A stretch of 64,000 bases of DNA from an uncultured Aquimarina sp. (lineage in GTDB: Bacteria; Bacteroidota; Bacteroidia; Flavobacteriales; Flavobacteriaceae). Both the position numbers and the translations under genes were made by a program. Where the stretch lies: the NCBI RefSeq assembly GCF_947495315.1, contig NZ_CANLYD010000008.1:62001-126000 (forward strand), in the 5' to 3' direction. Position 1 is the first letter of the stretch; every line of letters begins with the position of its first letter. The notes under the pieces were generated by a model. That model searched no databases. It saw only the letters and a program-made list of their open reading frames with translations, and was not told the origin of the DNA. Below, piece by piece: positions 37,485-45,975 of this stretch.

Positions 37485-40088
37485 GTGAGAAAACAATTAT
37501 TTTTTTTAGTGGGACTTTTGATGAGTTTCACCGTATCGGTAGCGCAACAAGTCTATGTAGGAGACCTTACACTAAGTTCTCAAGCGGAAATAGATGCGTT
37601 TAATTATTCAGAGATTCGAGGGAGTCTAACGATTCAAGAATCTCAGTCCGGAGATATTACTGATCTTACACCTTTAGAAACGTTAGAAATCCTGGGTGGA
37701 GGTTTATTCATCATCAAGAATGATAACTTACAGAACCTGTATGGGCTTTCGGGTATAAAGACAGTGAATGGCAATCTGGAAATTATGAATAATACTGATC
37801 TTAATGATATCAGTAGTCTTTCTAATTTAGAACGGGTACTAAGTGATGTTAAAGTTCATGCTAATCATAAAATTACATCTCTTAACCCATTTAATGGGTT
37901 GATAAAGCTTGGCGGTGGATTGAGTATTCATTGGAATTTGGGACTTAGTACGCTAGATGGATTTAATAATGTAGAGCGAATTGAGGGGCATCTGGAAGTT
38001 ACTTCCAATCTAAATATGACCGATATCTCTGGATTAAGAAATCTTATATTTATTGAGGGACATTTACGGATTGTAAATACAAAAATATCAGATTTAGAAC
38101 CGCTAAGAAAAGTGACTAGTATTTTAAGTCTGATTCTTAAAAAAACTCCTATCTATAATCTGGACGGATTATCAGGGATTAATGAAATTAGAGGAGGTTT
38201 ATATATTCATAACAACCCATATCTTCAAAATATCAAAGGGATATCAGACGGGTTAATAGGTAACTTTGTTACATTGGATTTTGAGAATAACCCCAACCTT
38301 GAATCTATTGAAGGAACCGAAAAGATTACTAGTATTAATATAGATATACGATTTGTCGGAAATACTAAATTAAGAAATCTGGATGCGTTGTCTAATATTA
38401 TGTTTGTGATCGATGACGTAGAGATCAAAGACAACACAAATCTCGAAAGTGCCTGTGGTATTGTTCAATTATTAGAGGACCCTTCTTTGGTGTATAGAGG
38501 AACAATTACTATACAAAATAATGGAGCAGACACTAGCGATATTGAGCGTATTATCGATATATGTAACAATTGTAGAATTTATTTTGGTGATATCCTGTTA
38601 AGTGATCAATCAGATATTGATAATTTTAGATATTGTAAGGTAAACGGAGATGTAATTATCGAAGAAGCTCTAAGTGGAGAGATCATAAACATAAATGGCT
38701 TATCAAATCTCACCACAGTAATTGGTGATTTGGTTATTAAAAATAATGAAAGACTTGAGGATCTTAATGCACTTTCTAATTTGAGTGTGTTAAGAAGGGA
38801 TTTTATTATTGAGAATAACACTGCGCTTACCGATTTAGGTGATTTTGATCTGTTAAAAGCAACAGGAGGATCTTTAAATATTGTCAATAATCCATCAATC
38901 CAAACGCTCAATGGGTTTTCAGAATTGAGAGTATTAAGTGGTGATCTATATATCCATAATAATCAAAATCTAACCAATCTTGATGGCTTACGCCTTAGAG
39001 GGTTTGATATGTACAGGTTTTGTGATATTAAAATAGGTCAAAATAACAGCCTTACCAATATCGATGCTATTTCTGACGTAGGCTTGGTTCCAGGTAGTGT
39101 GATTGTCTATGATAATCCTGTATTACAAACATTAGATGGACTTTCAGGAATTTATGGAGTACAGGATCAGCTTTCTATTATTGGAAATACAGCTTTACAA
39201 AATGCTTGCGGTATTGTTAGTTTGCTAGAACCAGCCACTATATGGAGATCGATCTTACAGCCTTCTCTAGGTGAGATATCAAATAACGGTAGTACTTCGA
39301 GCAGCGTACAAGAGATTATTAATTTTTGTAAGAGGACACATTTTGGAGATCTAATACTAAGGTCTCAAGAAGAGATAGATGCGTTTGATTATGAAATTAT
39401 CAGAGGAGCATTAATTATAGAAGAGTCAGTACCTGGTAATATTACAAATCTCGATCCTTTATATAGTTTATTACAAGTGGATAGCGTAATAATTAGAAAC
39501 AATACATCACTTACAAGTTTAGGGAGATTAGCCTATAGTCTTATCGATGTTGTAGAAGATAACGATAGTTTTATACTAGATAATAACCCATTACTTTTTA
39601 AATCAGAAGATAGTAACTCGAGGTCTCGTAATTATTTTGAGGTGTATTATATGTTGTGTTTGAGAACGATCCGAGAAGCCAAAGTACGATACAATGCCAC
39701 AGAGGATTATGAAGTGATTCGTGGGTATCCTCCAGGAAGTATAGGATGTACACCGGGACCAGTTACCGTTTTTAAACCCAGAGAGCCAAGACCTAGAAAA
39801 AAGACTGCTCAGCAGTATTATGTTGGGAATGAACCTCTAAAGACTCCTCAAAAATTAATAATGTATCCTACTGTTACTGATGGAATAGATGTTACTATTA
39901 ATGGTTTGTCTACTGATTTTACCTATACGATTTATAGTATGACAGGGGTGTTAATGAAACAAGGCTCGTTACAAAACGAAGCACAGTTAAAAACAATTCG
40001 ATTGGATAGTCATTTAGATACAGGAATGTATCTTATGAAGATACAAGAAAATGATAAGGTAACTACCTTACGATTTATGGTAAAATAA
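37485..40088 (+). CDS. T9SS-secreted receptor-L/leucine-rich repeat protein (867 aa)
   Basis: The GTG start gives a standard signal peptide (LFFLVGLLMSFTVSVAQ). The mature part has three receptor-L-like modules. Each opens with a GDL-L-SQ-EIDAF-Y motif followed by repeats of the form L-x-N-L-x-GLSNI; the first two end with a cysteine cap (ACGI, then a distal Cys). The C-terminal 75 residues form a type A T9SS sorting domain (MYPTVTDG opening, TGMYLMKI near the end), predicting surface display or release. It follows site A and ends at a terminator. It is a diverged paralog of the next gene. A recognition or adhesion role is inferred from the fold. Confidence 0.87.
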   Translation: MRKQLFFLVGLLMSFTVSVAQQVYVGDLTLSSQAEIDAFNYSEIRGSLTIQESQSGDITDLTPLETLEILGGGLFIIKNDNLQNLYGLSGIKTVNGNLEIMNNTDLNDISSLSNLERVLSDVKVHANHKITSLNPFNGLIKLGGGLSIHWNLGLSTLDGFNNVERIEGHLEVTSNLNMTDISGLRNLIFIEGHLRIVNTKISDLEPLRKVTSILSLILKKTPIYNLDGLSGINEIRGGLYIHNNPYLQNIKGISDGLIGNFVTLDFENNPNLESIEGTEKITSINIDIRFVGNTKLRNLDALSNIMFVIDDVEIKDNTNLESACGIVQLLEDPSLVYRGTITIQNNGADTSDIERIIDICNNCRIYFGDILLSDQSDIDNFRYCKVNGDVIIEEALSGEIININGLSNLTTVIGDLVIKNNERLEDLNALSNLSVLRRDFIIENNTALTDLGDFDLLKATGGSLNIVNNPSIQTLNGFSELRVLSGDLYIHNNQNLTNLDGLRLRGFDMYRFCDIKIGQNNSLTNIDAISDVGLVPGSVIVYDNPVLQTLDGLSGIYGVQDQLSIIGNTALQNACGIVSLLEPATIWRSILQPSLGEISNNGSTSSSVQEIINFCKRTHFGDLILRSQEEIDAFDYEIIRGALIIEESVPGNITNLDPLYSLLQVDSVIIRNNTSLTSLGRLAYSLIDVVEDNDSFILDNNPLLFKSEDSNSRSRNYFEVYYMLCLRTIREAKVRYNATEDYEVIRGYPPGSIGCTPGPVTVFKPREPRPRKKTAQQYYVGNEPLKTPQKLIMYPTVTDGIDVTINGLSTDFTYTIYSMTGVLMKQGSLQNEAQLKTIRLDSHLDTGMYLMKIQENDKVTTLRFMVK

Positions 40089-40113
40089 GTTTTAAGAAAT
40101 ACATAAGTACTAT

Positions 40114-40143
40114 AAAGACTGTCTGAGAAGGTAGTCTTTTTTT
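40114..40143 (+). terminator. Intrinsic terminator after the first L-domain gene
   Basis: AAAGACT pairs with AGTCTTT around a 12-base centre with further partial pairing, followed by seven T. Confidence 0.75.
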
Positions 40144-40162
40144 ATGTTATTTTTTAAAAGAA

Positions 40163-40195
40163 GGGGGTAATGTTTTGGTGTGTTTTTACATAAAG
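40163..40195 (+). promoter_or_regulatory. Island ECF promoter element, site B
   Basis: GGGGGTAAT (40163-40171), 16 bases, ACATAAAG (40188-40195). It differs from the consensus at the last base of GGTAAC. The ATG at 40217 lies about 20 bases downstream. Confidence 0.82.
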
Positions 40196-40216
40196 AGGAA
40201 ATAAAAACATGAAAAT

Positions 40217-41872
40217 ATGAAAAACGTAACATTACTTTGCGCATTGTTCTTATTGACGATGCAAACAACTTTTGCCCAAGTATTTCCAGGAGATTATCTT
40301 ATTGATGAACAATCTGATATTGATTTATTTAATTATACCACTATTACCGGGGATTTAATTATTAAAGAAGGATCACCAGGAGCTATCTCCAATCTGAATG
40401 GCCTTTCAGAATTGACATTTGTAAGCGGAAATGTGATTATTACCGAAAATAGAAATCTACAAAATTTAGATGGTCTCTCGAATATGAATGCAGGAGATTT
40501 TACGGCAATCACAATTTCTAAAAACGCTTCATTAAATAATGTTAATGGATTATCAGGAATTACACTTATTTCTCAAAGACTTGTTATAGAAGATAATATA
40601 GTATTAGATAACCTGGATGGTCTGGAAAATGTAGTCTTTATAGATAGTGCAGAAGGTTTTTTTTTATTAAGAGTTAGAAGAAATTCCAGCTTAGCAAATG
40701 CTTGTGGGATTATTAATATCATTAACTATGACCAAAGTTTAGTAACCGTTATCAATAGTATTAATAGTAACGGTCCAAATACCAGTTCCGTAGAAGACGT
40801 AATTGCAAATTGCATAACGCCTTCTTGCGAAGGAATATATCCTGATAATTTGGTTTTGGACTCGCAATCAGCTATCGATGCTTTTAACTATTGCGAAGTG
40901 GCAGGTAGCCTGACTATCGAAGAATTGGTAACAGGAGATATTGTGGATTTAAGCCCCCTCAATGTGTTAGAAAATTTAGGAGGAGATTTAAAGATTTATC
41001 GTAATAAAGCACTCACTGAAATAAATGGATTTCAGAACCTAACTACTATTAATGGTACTTTAGAACTTAGAGGAAACACATTGGTAACCAATATTGATGG
41101 ACTTAGTAATATAACAGCGCTAGAGAGACTAGAATTGTTTAACAATTTTAAATTAGAGAATATCGACGCTTTATCTAATATTACAGAGCTAACAGATGTA
41201 AGAATCACCAACAACAATCTAACAAATCTTTATGGGTTAAGAAATCTAGAAACTATTACAAACAGTCTGTATTTAAACAACACTAAATTAATTAATCTAG
41301 ATGATCTAAATAACCTACAAACAATAGTAAAAGCCATGTATCTATATTCTAATGGTACATTAGAAAACGTAAACGGATTACAAAATATGATAGTAGGTAA
41401 TGCGATACATATAAATAATAATGTTTCATTAAAAAATCTCGATGGACTAAATAAAGTATCATCGCTTAACAAAGATCTTATTTTTAAAAACAACACAGGC
41501 TTGGAGAATGCTTGTGGAATTAAACAATTGTTAGCAGAAAATGCTGTAGATGGTACGATTTCAATTTCTATGAATGGTCCTAATGCAAGCAGTATCAATG
41601 CTATAATGAACAATTGCCTTCCATCGTTAGGGCTGGTTATGTACCCAACCGTAGGTTATGGTAATCACATGATAGTAGAAGGTATAAAGGCCCCGTCATT
41701 TACGTACATGATTCATAATCTTTCTGGAATATTGTTAGAACAAGGAACCATATCTAATGCAAACGATATTAATACTGTCATCTTTCGTAATGTACTTGGT
41801 CCAGGAAATTACATATTTACCGTAGAAGAATCTGGTCAAAGGACTTCAGTACAATTTGTGGTACAATTTTAA
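40217..41872 (+). CDS. T9SS-secreted receptor-L/leucine-rich repeat protein (551 aa)
   Basis: A signal peptide (ending MQTTFAQ) is followed by two receptor-L-like modules with L-x-N-L-x-GLSNI repeats. Each closes with the cysteine cap NACGI, about 35 residues, Cys. The second module opens with the shared SQSAIDAFNYCEV motif. The C-terminus is a type A T9SS sorting domain (MYPTVGYG, GPGNYIFTVEE). It has its own island promoter (site B) and a terminator-like hairpin. With the gene at 37485 it lies between the two CHAT-TPR genes. Confidence 0.87.
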   Translation: MKNVTLLCALFLLTMQTTFAQVFPGDYLIDEQSDIDLFNYTTITGDLIIKEGSPGAISNLNGLSELTFVSGNVIITENRNLQNLDGLSNMNAGDFTAITISKNASLNNVNGLSGITLISQRLVIEDNIVLDNLDGLENVVFIDSAEGFFLLRVRRNSSLANACGIINIINYDQSLVTVINSINSNGPNTSSVEDVIANCITPSCEGIYPDNLVLDSQSAIDAFNYCEVAGSLTIEELVTGDIVDLSPLNVLENLGGDLKIYRNKALTEINGFQNLTTINGTLELRGNTLVTNIDGLSNITALERLELFNNFKLENIDALSNITELTDVRITNNNLTNLYGLRNLETITNSLYLNNTKLINLDDLNNLQTIVKAMYLYSNGTLENVNGLQNMIVGNAIHINNNVSLKNLDGLNKVSSLNKDLIFKNNTGLENACGIKQLLAENAVDGTISISMNGPNASSINAIMNNCLPSLGLVMYPTVGYGNHMIVEGIKAPSFTYMIHNLSGILLEQGTISNANDINTVIFRNVLGPGNYIFTVEESGQRTSVQFVVQF

Positions 41873-41885
41873 ATAAGTTCGATAT

Positions 41886-41910
41886 AAAGGCTGCCTGAAA
41901 AGCCTTTTGC
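41886..41910 (+). terminator. Terminator-like hairpin after the second L-domain gene
   Basis: AAAGGCT pairs with AGCCTTT across an 8-base loop followed by a short T-run (TTTT, G), just downstream of the stop. Confidence 0.6.
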
Positions 41911-41978
41911 CTGTCATTTCTGGCGGAGTCGAGAAATAATATATGTGGATTTTACCACGTATTGTTTCTCGGCTCTCC
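41911..41978. repeat. REP-like dispersed palindromic repeat, copy 1
   Basis: The unit starts with TGTCATTTC. The arm GGAGTCGAGAAATAAT (41925-41940) pairs with 41961-41978 apart from a 2-base bulge and one mismatch. The GGAGTCGAGAA core is shared with the copy inside the Rhs gene at 53624-53655. Such TGTCATTTCGAGCGGAGTCGA-type repeats are common between genes in Flavobacteriia. Confidence 0.7.
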
Positions 41979-42067
41979 TTTAATTTGATGTTTTCTGTTT
42001 TTATGCATTTTTCCAACAGTTTTTTGTAATGTTTAGTATAGAAAATAGTTTATAACAAGTAATAAGA

Positions 42068-44854
42068 ATGATCAAAAGACAATCTATGTTTTATAAAAGT
42101 GTAATTTTTATTTTATTTCTCTTGGTTCACCAGATGATTGCTGCCCAATCATCGACGTCTTGTGATACATCTTTACTAAACCAGATTGAAAAAGCTAAAG
42201 AAGCGTATGAAGCTGCCAACTATACAGAAGCAAAGGAATTAGCACTTTGTACCCTTAAAAATTTAGGAAGGAATAAAGATAAGTTATTGTGCGTTGCTGA
42301 TCTTTATTCTGTTTTAGGTAATATTAGTATACTTAATGGAGTCAATAAATATGAAACTGCTCAAGAGTACTACTTGCATGAATTGTCTTTAAGACAAAAG
42401 CTTGGAGAAAAAGGAACTGAATCAATTGCAATAGCTTCTTTTAATTTAGGAGCGTGTAATTATTATTTGGGGTCATATGAAAAAAGTAAAGAATATCTAG
42501 AAAAGTCGCTTGATATATTTTTGTCAAAGGATATTTATGAACTTAGTGATGTTTATTTTTCTGAACTTATACGATTTTTATCAGAAGTATACTGGTTTTC
42601 GGGAGAAAAGAATAGGGCAGAAGAGCTTTTACAAAAAAAGGTTTGGCCCAGATTAAATAAAATCAAATTTGACAGAAGGTTGATTGGTTACTATGCATCC
42701 AGAGGTTATAATTATTATCTCAATAAAGAATATCAAAAATCGATTGATTTTCAGATAAAAGCGGTAACCCTTTATAAAAAACACCTTCCTAATGAACTAG
42801 GAACAATATTTAATACTACTAGGTTAATTGGTTCGGTATATGTTGCTTTAGGTAACACTGATAAAGCAATAAAATATTACGAGGAAGCTTTTGATATAGC
42901 AAAACAAAATAATTTTCCTAAGCTAGCATACTCACTTATTTATAATATGTTAGGCAACACTTATAGAAAAAAAGAGGACTTCGTTACATCTCTAGACTAT
43001 TATAAAAAATCTTTGAGGTTTCATACTCCTACTAATACTTATGAAGATTCTGATAAAATTCCTAAATCTGAGGAACTCTACGACCATTATCCTTTGATAA
43101 TGAGCATATTAAAAAGTAAGTTTTATGTGTTAAGAGAAATTTATAAACATAGTAAAGATAGTAGTTATCTCACACAATCTATCAATACTTTTAAACTAGC
43201 TGATACTTTACTGTCAAATCAATATCGAAAATTCCAATTCAATAATGACGTTTTAACTTCAAATGCATTACATAATTTAGAGGTGTACTCTGGTTTAATA
43301 AGTTCCTATTTTGATATTTATAATAAAACGAAGACCCCAAAATCTTTTAACCAAATGTTATTTTATTCTGAAAAAAACAGAGGATTAGTTTTAAATCAAT
43401 CGACAATAAGAAAAACACTAAAATTGAATAGTTTTATTCCAAAAGTGATATTAAAAAAACAGCAGAATATAGAAACAGATATTTCTCAAAAAAAGTCAAG
43501 TTTTTTGTATTATAAAGACAAAAATGATTCAGTAAGTTTTAGAAAGGTTAAAAAAGAAATCTTCTCTTTAAACTTAAAAAAAGACTCTCTAGAAAGTGTC
43601 ATAAGAAAACAATATCCTAAGTATCATCAACTTACTTATGATAATACTATTATATCGGTAAAAGAAATCCAAAATAAGTTGTCTAAAAATGCTACCTTAT
43701 TAGAGTATTTTGTTGCCGATAGTACCACCTATGCTTTTACAATTTTTAAAGATGAGTATAGCGTATCAGCATTGGATATTGATAGTTTAGAGGATACTAT
43801 TACACAGTTTAATAATGCCATTATAGCTAAAGATGCTGAGAACTATAATGAATTGGCATATTCATTATATCAAAAGCTTATTGTTCCGGTGCAGCATACA
43901 TTAAAAGGCGAAGAGCTTATTATCGTACCAGATGGTCCGCTTTGGCATCTTAATTTTGATCTATTATTAACCAAAGAATCTACATCAGAAGCTTATCAAG
44001 AATTGCCTTATTTCCTTAAAGAAAAAGTCATTAGCTATGCGAATTCTGCAAACTTACTGTTTAATCAAGTATACGATGAACAGAAAAAGAATATAAAAGA
44101 GTGTTTGGCGTTTTCTTTTGCAGATACAACCAAAACTGATCAGGGAAGCACTATGGATTTGGCTACCCTGCGCAATACTGATGATGATTTACCCGGTACA
44201 CGAAAAGAAATCAAAGCGATATCCGAAATCATAAATGGGAAGTATTATTATGGAAAAGAAGCCATTGAAGATAATTTTAAAAGTAATGCGGCTAACTATA
44301 ATATCCTTCACTTAGCCCTACACGGAGAAGTGGATAATGAACATCCAGAAAATTCTAAGTTATTTTTCACAAAAAATAAAGATAGTATAGAAGATAATTA
44401 CTTATACAATCATGAATTGTATGCGATGGATATTCCTGCAGAATTGGTAGTGCTAAGTGCTTGTAATACAGGTACCGGAAAAGTCGCCAAGGGAGAAGGA
44501 ATCATGAGTTTAGGAAGAGCTTTTCAGTATGCGGGAGCTAAAAGTTTGGTACTCACCAACTGGGAAGTGTCTGATGAAACCACTCCTATATTAATGAGAA
44601 ATTTCTACGCTAATTTAAAACAAGGAATGAATAAAGCAAAGGCTTTACAGCAAGCAAAATTACAATACTTACATACTGCAAATGTCTATAATTCTGATCC
44701 CTTTTATTGGGGAGGTTTTTATTTGATAGGGGATACGGCAGCTATTGATTTTCAAAATAACCTTTCACATTGGTATTGGTTAAGTTTATTTCTAGTCTTG
44801 TTGAGTATAATTCTTGGGTTTTGGTTCTTTAGACAGAAAAGAAAAAGAAGTTGA
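42068..44854 (+). CDS. Envelope-anchored TPR-CHAT protein (928 aa), second paralog
   Basis: A signal peptide (FILFLLVHQMIAAQ) is followed by TPR units (about 35-330), a helical linker and a CHAT domain (about 560-890). His752 (ILHLALHGEVDNEHPENS) and Cys799 (VVLSACNTG) are intact. A C-terminal transmembrane helix (about 900-920) and a basic tail (FRQKRKRS) follow. The CHAT part is very close to that of the gene at 34157, while the TPR part has diverged and is shorter. This suggests the same protease activity with a different recognition arm. No convincing copy of the island promoter lies upstream, so its control is unclear. Confidence 0.92.
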   Translation: MIKRQSMFYKSVIFILFLLVHQMIAAQSSTSCDTSLLNQIEKAKEAYEAANYTEAKELALCTLKNLGRNKDKLLCVADLYSVLGNISILNGVNKYETAQEYYLHELSLRQKLGEKGTESIAIASFNLGACNYYLGSYEKSKEYLEKSLDIFLSKDIYELSDVYFSELIRFLSEVYWFSGEKNRAEELLQKKVWPRLNKIKFDRRLIGYYASRGYNYYLNKEYQKSIDFQIKAVTLYKKHLPNELGTIFNTTRLIGSVYVALGNTDKAIKYYEEAFDIAKQNNFPKLAYSLIYNMLGNTYRKKEDFVTSLDYYKKSLRFHTPTNTYEDSDKIPKSEELYDHYPLIMSILKSKFYVLREIYKHSKDSSYLTQSINTFKLADTLLSNQYRKFQFNNDVLTSNALHNLEVYSGLISSYFDIYNKTKTPKSFNQMLFYSEKNRGLVLNQSTIRKTLKLNSFIPKVILKKQQNIETDISQKKSSFLYYKDKNDSVSFRKVKKEIFSLNLKKDSLESVIRKQYPKYHQLTYDNTIISVKEIQNKLSKNATLLEYFVADSTTYAFTIFKDEYSVSALDIDSLEDTITQFNNAIIAKDAENYNELAYSLYQKLIVPVQHTLKGEELIIVPDGPLWHLNFDLLLTKESTSEAYQELPYFLKEKVISYANSANLLFNQVYDEQKKNIKECLAFSFADTTKTDQGSTMDLATLRNTDDDLPGTRKEIKAISEIINGKYYYGKEAIEDNFKSNAANYNILHLALHGEVDNEHPENSKLFFTKNKDSIEDNYLYNHELYAMDIPAELVVLSACNTGTGKVAKGEGIMSLGRAFQYAGAKSLVLTNWEVSDETTPILMRNFYANLKQGMNKAKALQQAKLQYLHTANVYNSDPFYWGGFYLIGDTAAIDFQNNLSHWYWLSLFLVLLSIILGFWFFRQKRKRS

Positions 44855-44924
44855 TCGCTTATTTGATTATAACAAGTTAATAAATACATATCTATGTGTA
44901 TTTGAGTGAAATGTAAAAGAAAAG

Positions 44925-45156
44925 CGTCAATTCGAGACATTCGATAAAATTTTATCGAGCGAAGAGATTTGACGTTTCAAAGCAGAGCTTTGGAATCTTT
45001 TTTCATCAGTGTAAGATTTGTTTTGCGTTAAAAAATCTTGAAGCCTTGGAAAGATTTTAGTAAAATAAATCTGGTTTTGTTGAAAACAAAAACACCTTGA
45101 AAAAAGTGCCTTTTCTTTTGTTTCGTTTTCTTTGGGCAAGTAAAGAAAATGAAAAA
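44925..45156. repeat. Palindrome cluster of dispersed-repeat type
   Basis: Three nested elements are visible: outer arms CGTCAA/TTGACG (44925-44974) enclosing the perfect palindrome CGATAAAATTTTATCG; a small hairpin CAAAGC-AGA-GCTTTG (44977-44991); and TTTTCTTT/AAAGAAAA arms around GGGCAAGT near 45120-45156. Elements like these recur between genes in Flavobacteriaceae, often near Rhs genes. The minus-strand ORF covering this region is probably just repeat. Confidence 0.6.
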
Positions 45157-45249
45157 GTTAAATTAAGTCAAAATTTAAATATTTAATAAACAAGTAATTA
45201 CATAGTCCGTCAATGGTGGTAATTTTTTGTGAGGACCTCTCAATTAAGC

Positions 45250-45285
45250 CTGTCCTGAGCCAAGTCGAAGGGCTCGAGATGACAG
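45250..45285. repeat. REP-like dispersed palindromic repeat, copy 2
   Basis: CTGTC/GACAG outer arms and GAGCC/GGCTC inner arms surround AAGTCGAAG. The reverse complement begins CTGTCATCTCGAG, close to the repeat inside the Rhs gene. Confidence 0.7.
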
Positions 45286-45444
45286 AAGAAAAATTGTATC
45301 GAGGATAGCTTTTTTAATCCACCCCCCCTATTCTTAATAAACTTCTCTAAGTTTTTATATATTTTAATGGACATATTTTGATTAAAAAATTCTAAATAAG
45401 CAACGATCAAGGATATCATTTTGCTTCATGTTTTTAGTAGAAGA

Positions 45445-45477
45445 GGGGGTAACATTTGTACAGATAAATACATAAAG
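45445..45477 (+). promoter_or_regulatory. Island ECF promoter element, site C
   Basis: GGGGGTAAC (45445-45453), 16 bases, ACATAAAG (45470-45477), a perfect consensus copy 32 bases before the GG-leader peptide ATG. Confidence 0.87.
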
Positions 45478-45509
45478 GGTTCATTTATTAAAACAAAAAA
45501 AACAGAAAC

Positions 45510-45743
45510 ATGGGAAACAAGAAATTTAACATTAAAGGAATGCAAATATTAAGCAAAGAAGATCAGAAATTCGTACAAGGTGGTATGGAATGGGAAGGCC
45601 GCCGACAAAGTTGTAATGTACAATATAGTGCCGCATCAGCCTCAGCATATACCAATGCAATAAGGACTGCTTTAAGGTGTGGAGGATATGCTTCGGATTA
45701 TCTTCATTATAACATAGACCTTCCAGCTTTCTTAGATGAATAA
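45510..45743 (+). CDS. GG-leader bacteriocin-like peptide (77 aa)
   Basis: The leader (ILSKEDQKFVQGG) ends in Gly24-Gly25, the double-glycine site cut by C39-peptidase ABC exporters. The predicted 52-residue core is rich in Ala, Ser and Tyr, has two cysteines and an acidic end. The leader matches those of the peptides at 57315 and 57877 in GG position and in the L-x-K-x-x-Q-K spacing. It is preceded by a perfect island promoter and followed by a terminator, so it is a single-gene unit. No exporter or modification gene is in the window. A signal or scaffold role is also possible. Confidence 0.8.
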   Translation: MGNKKFNIKGMQILSKEDQKFVQGGMEWEGRRQSCNVQYSAASASAYTNAIRTALRCGGYASDYLHYNIDLPAFLDE

Positions 45744-45777
45744 CATCTGTATTATTAGTTAATTAAAAAAAGTATCG

Positions 45778-45807
45778 AAAGTCATGGCACTAGCTATGGC
45801 TTTTTTG
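45778..45807 (+). terminator. Intrinsic terminator after the GG-leader peptide
   Basis: AAAGTCATGGC pairs with GCTATGGCTTT (two G-T pairs) across a 4-base loop and is followed by a T-run. Confidence 0.85.
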
Positions 45808-45901
45808 TTTGTGTAAAATAAACATTACCTCATCTACTATCATAAACATTCCTAACATAGTCACCATCTTCAAATCTTCTTTGTGAAATTTTTTAAATGA
45901 A

Positions 45902-45935
45902 GGGGGGTAACATATATCGTCTTGATTACATAAAG
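45902..45935 (+). promoter_or_regulatory. Island ECF promoter element, site D
   Basis: GGGGGGTAAC (45902-45911), 16 bases, ACATAAAG (45928-45935), a perfect copy 40 bases before the first YD-repeat gene. Confidence 0.87.
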
Positions 45936-45975
45936 AGCGATTAAAAACAAAAAAGTAAGTATCAAAATTAGTCTT

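Larger units (their letters stand above)
44855..45509. other. Gene-free stretch rich in dispersed repeats
   Basis: This 655-base stretch between the second CHAT gene and a GG-leader peptide holds a palindrome cluster (44925-45156), a REP-like hairpin (45250-45285) and the island promoter site C (45445-45477). I see no credible ORF apart from the peptide that follows. Confidence 0.7.

Noticed and set aside
42025..42054. Possible island promoter before the second CHAT-TPR gene (TGTAAT, 16 bases, AGTTTATA)
   Set aside because: Only the spacing and part of the -35 half fit; the -10 half does not match and there is no G-run.
44927..45139. Minus-strand ORF of 70 codons between the CHAT and peptide genes
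   Set aside because: It lies over a cluster of palindromic dispersed repeats and has no domain, signal or promoter. It is more likely a frame through repeat DNA.
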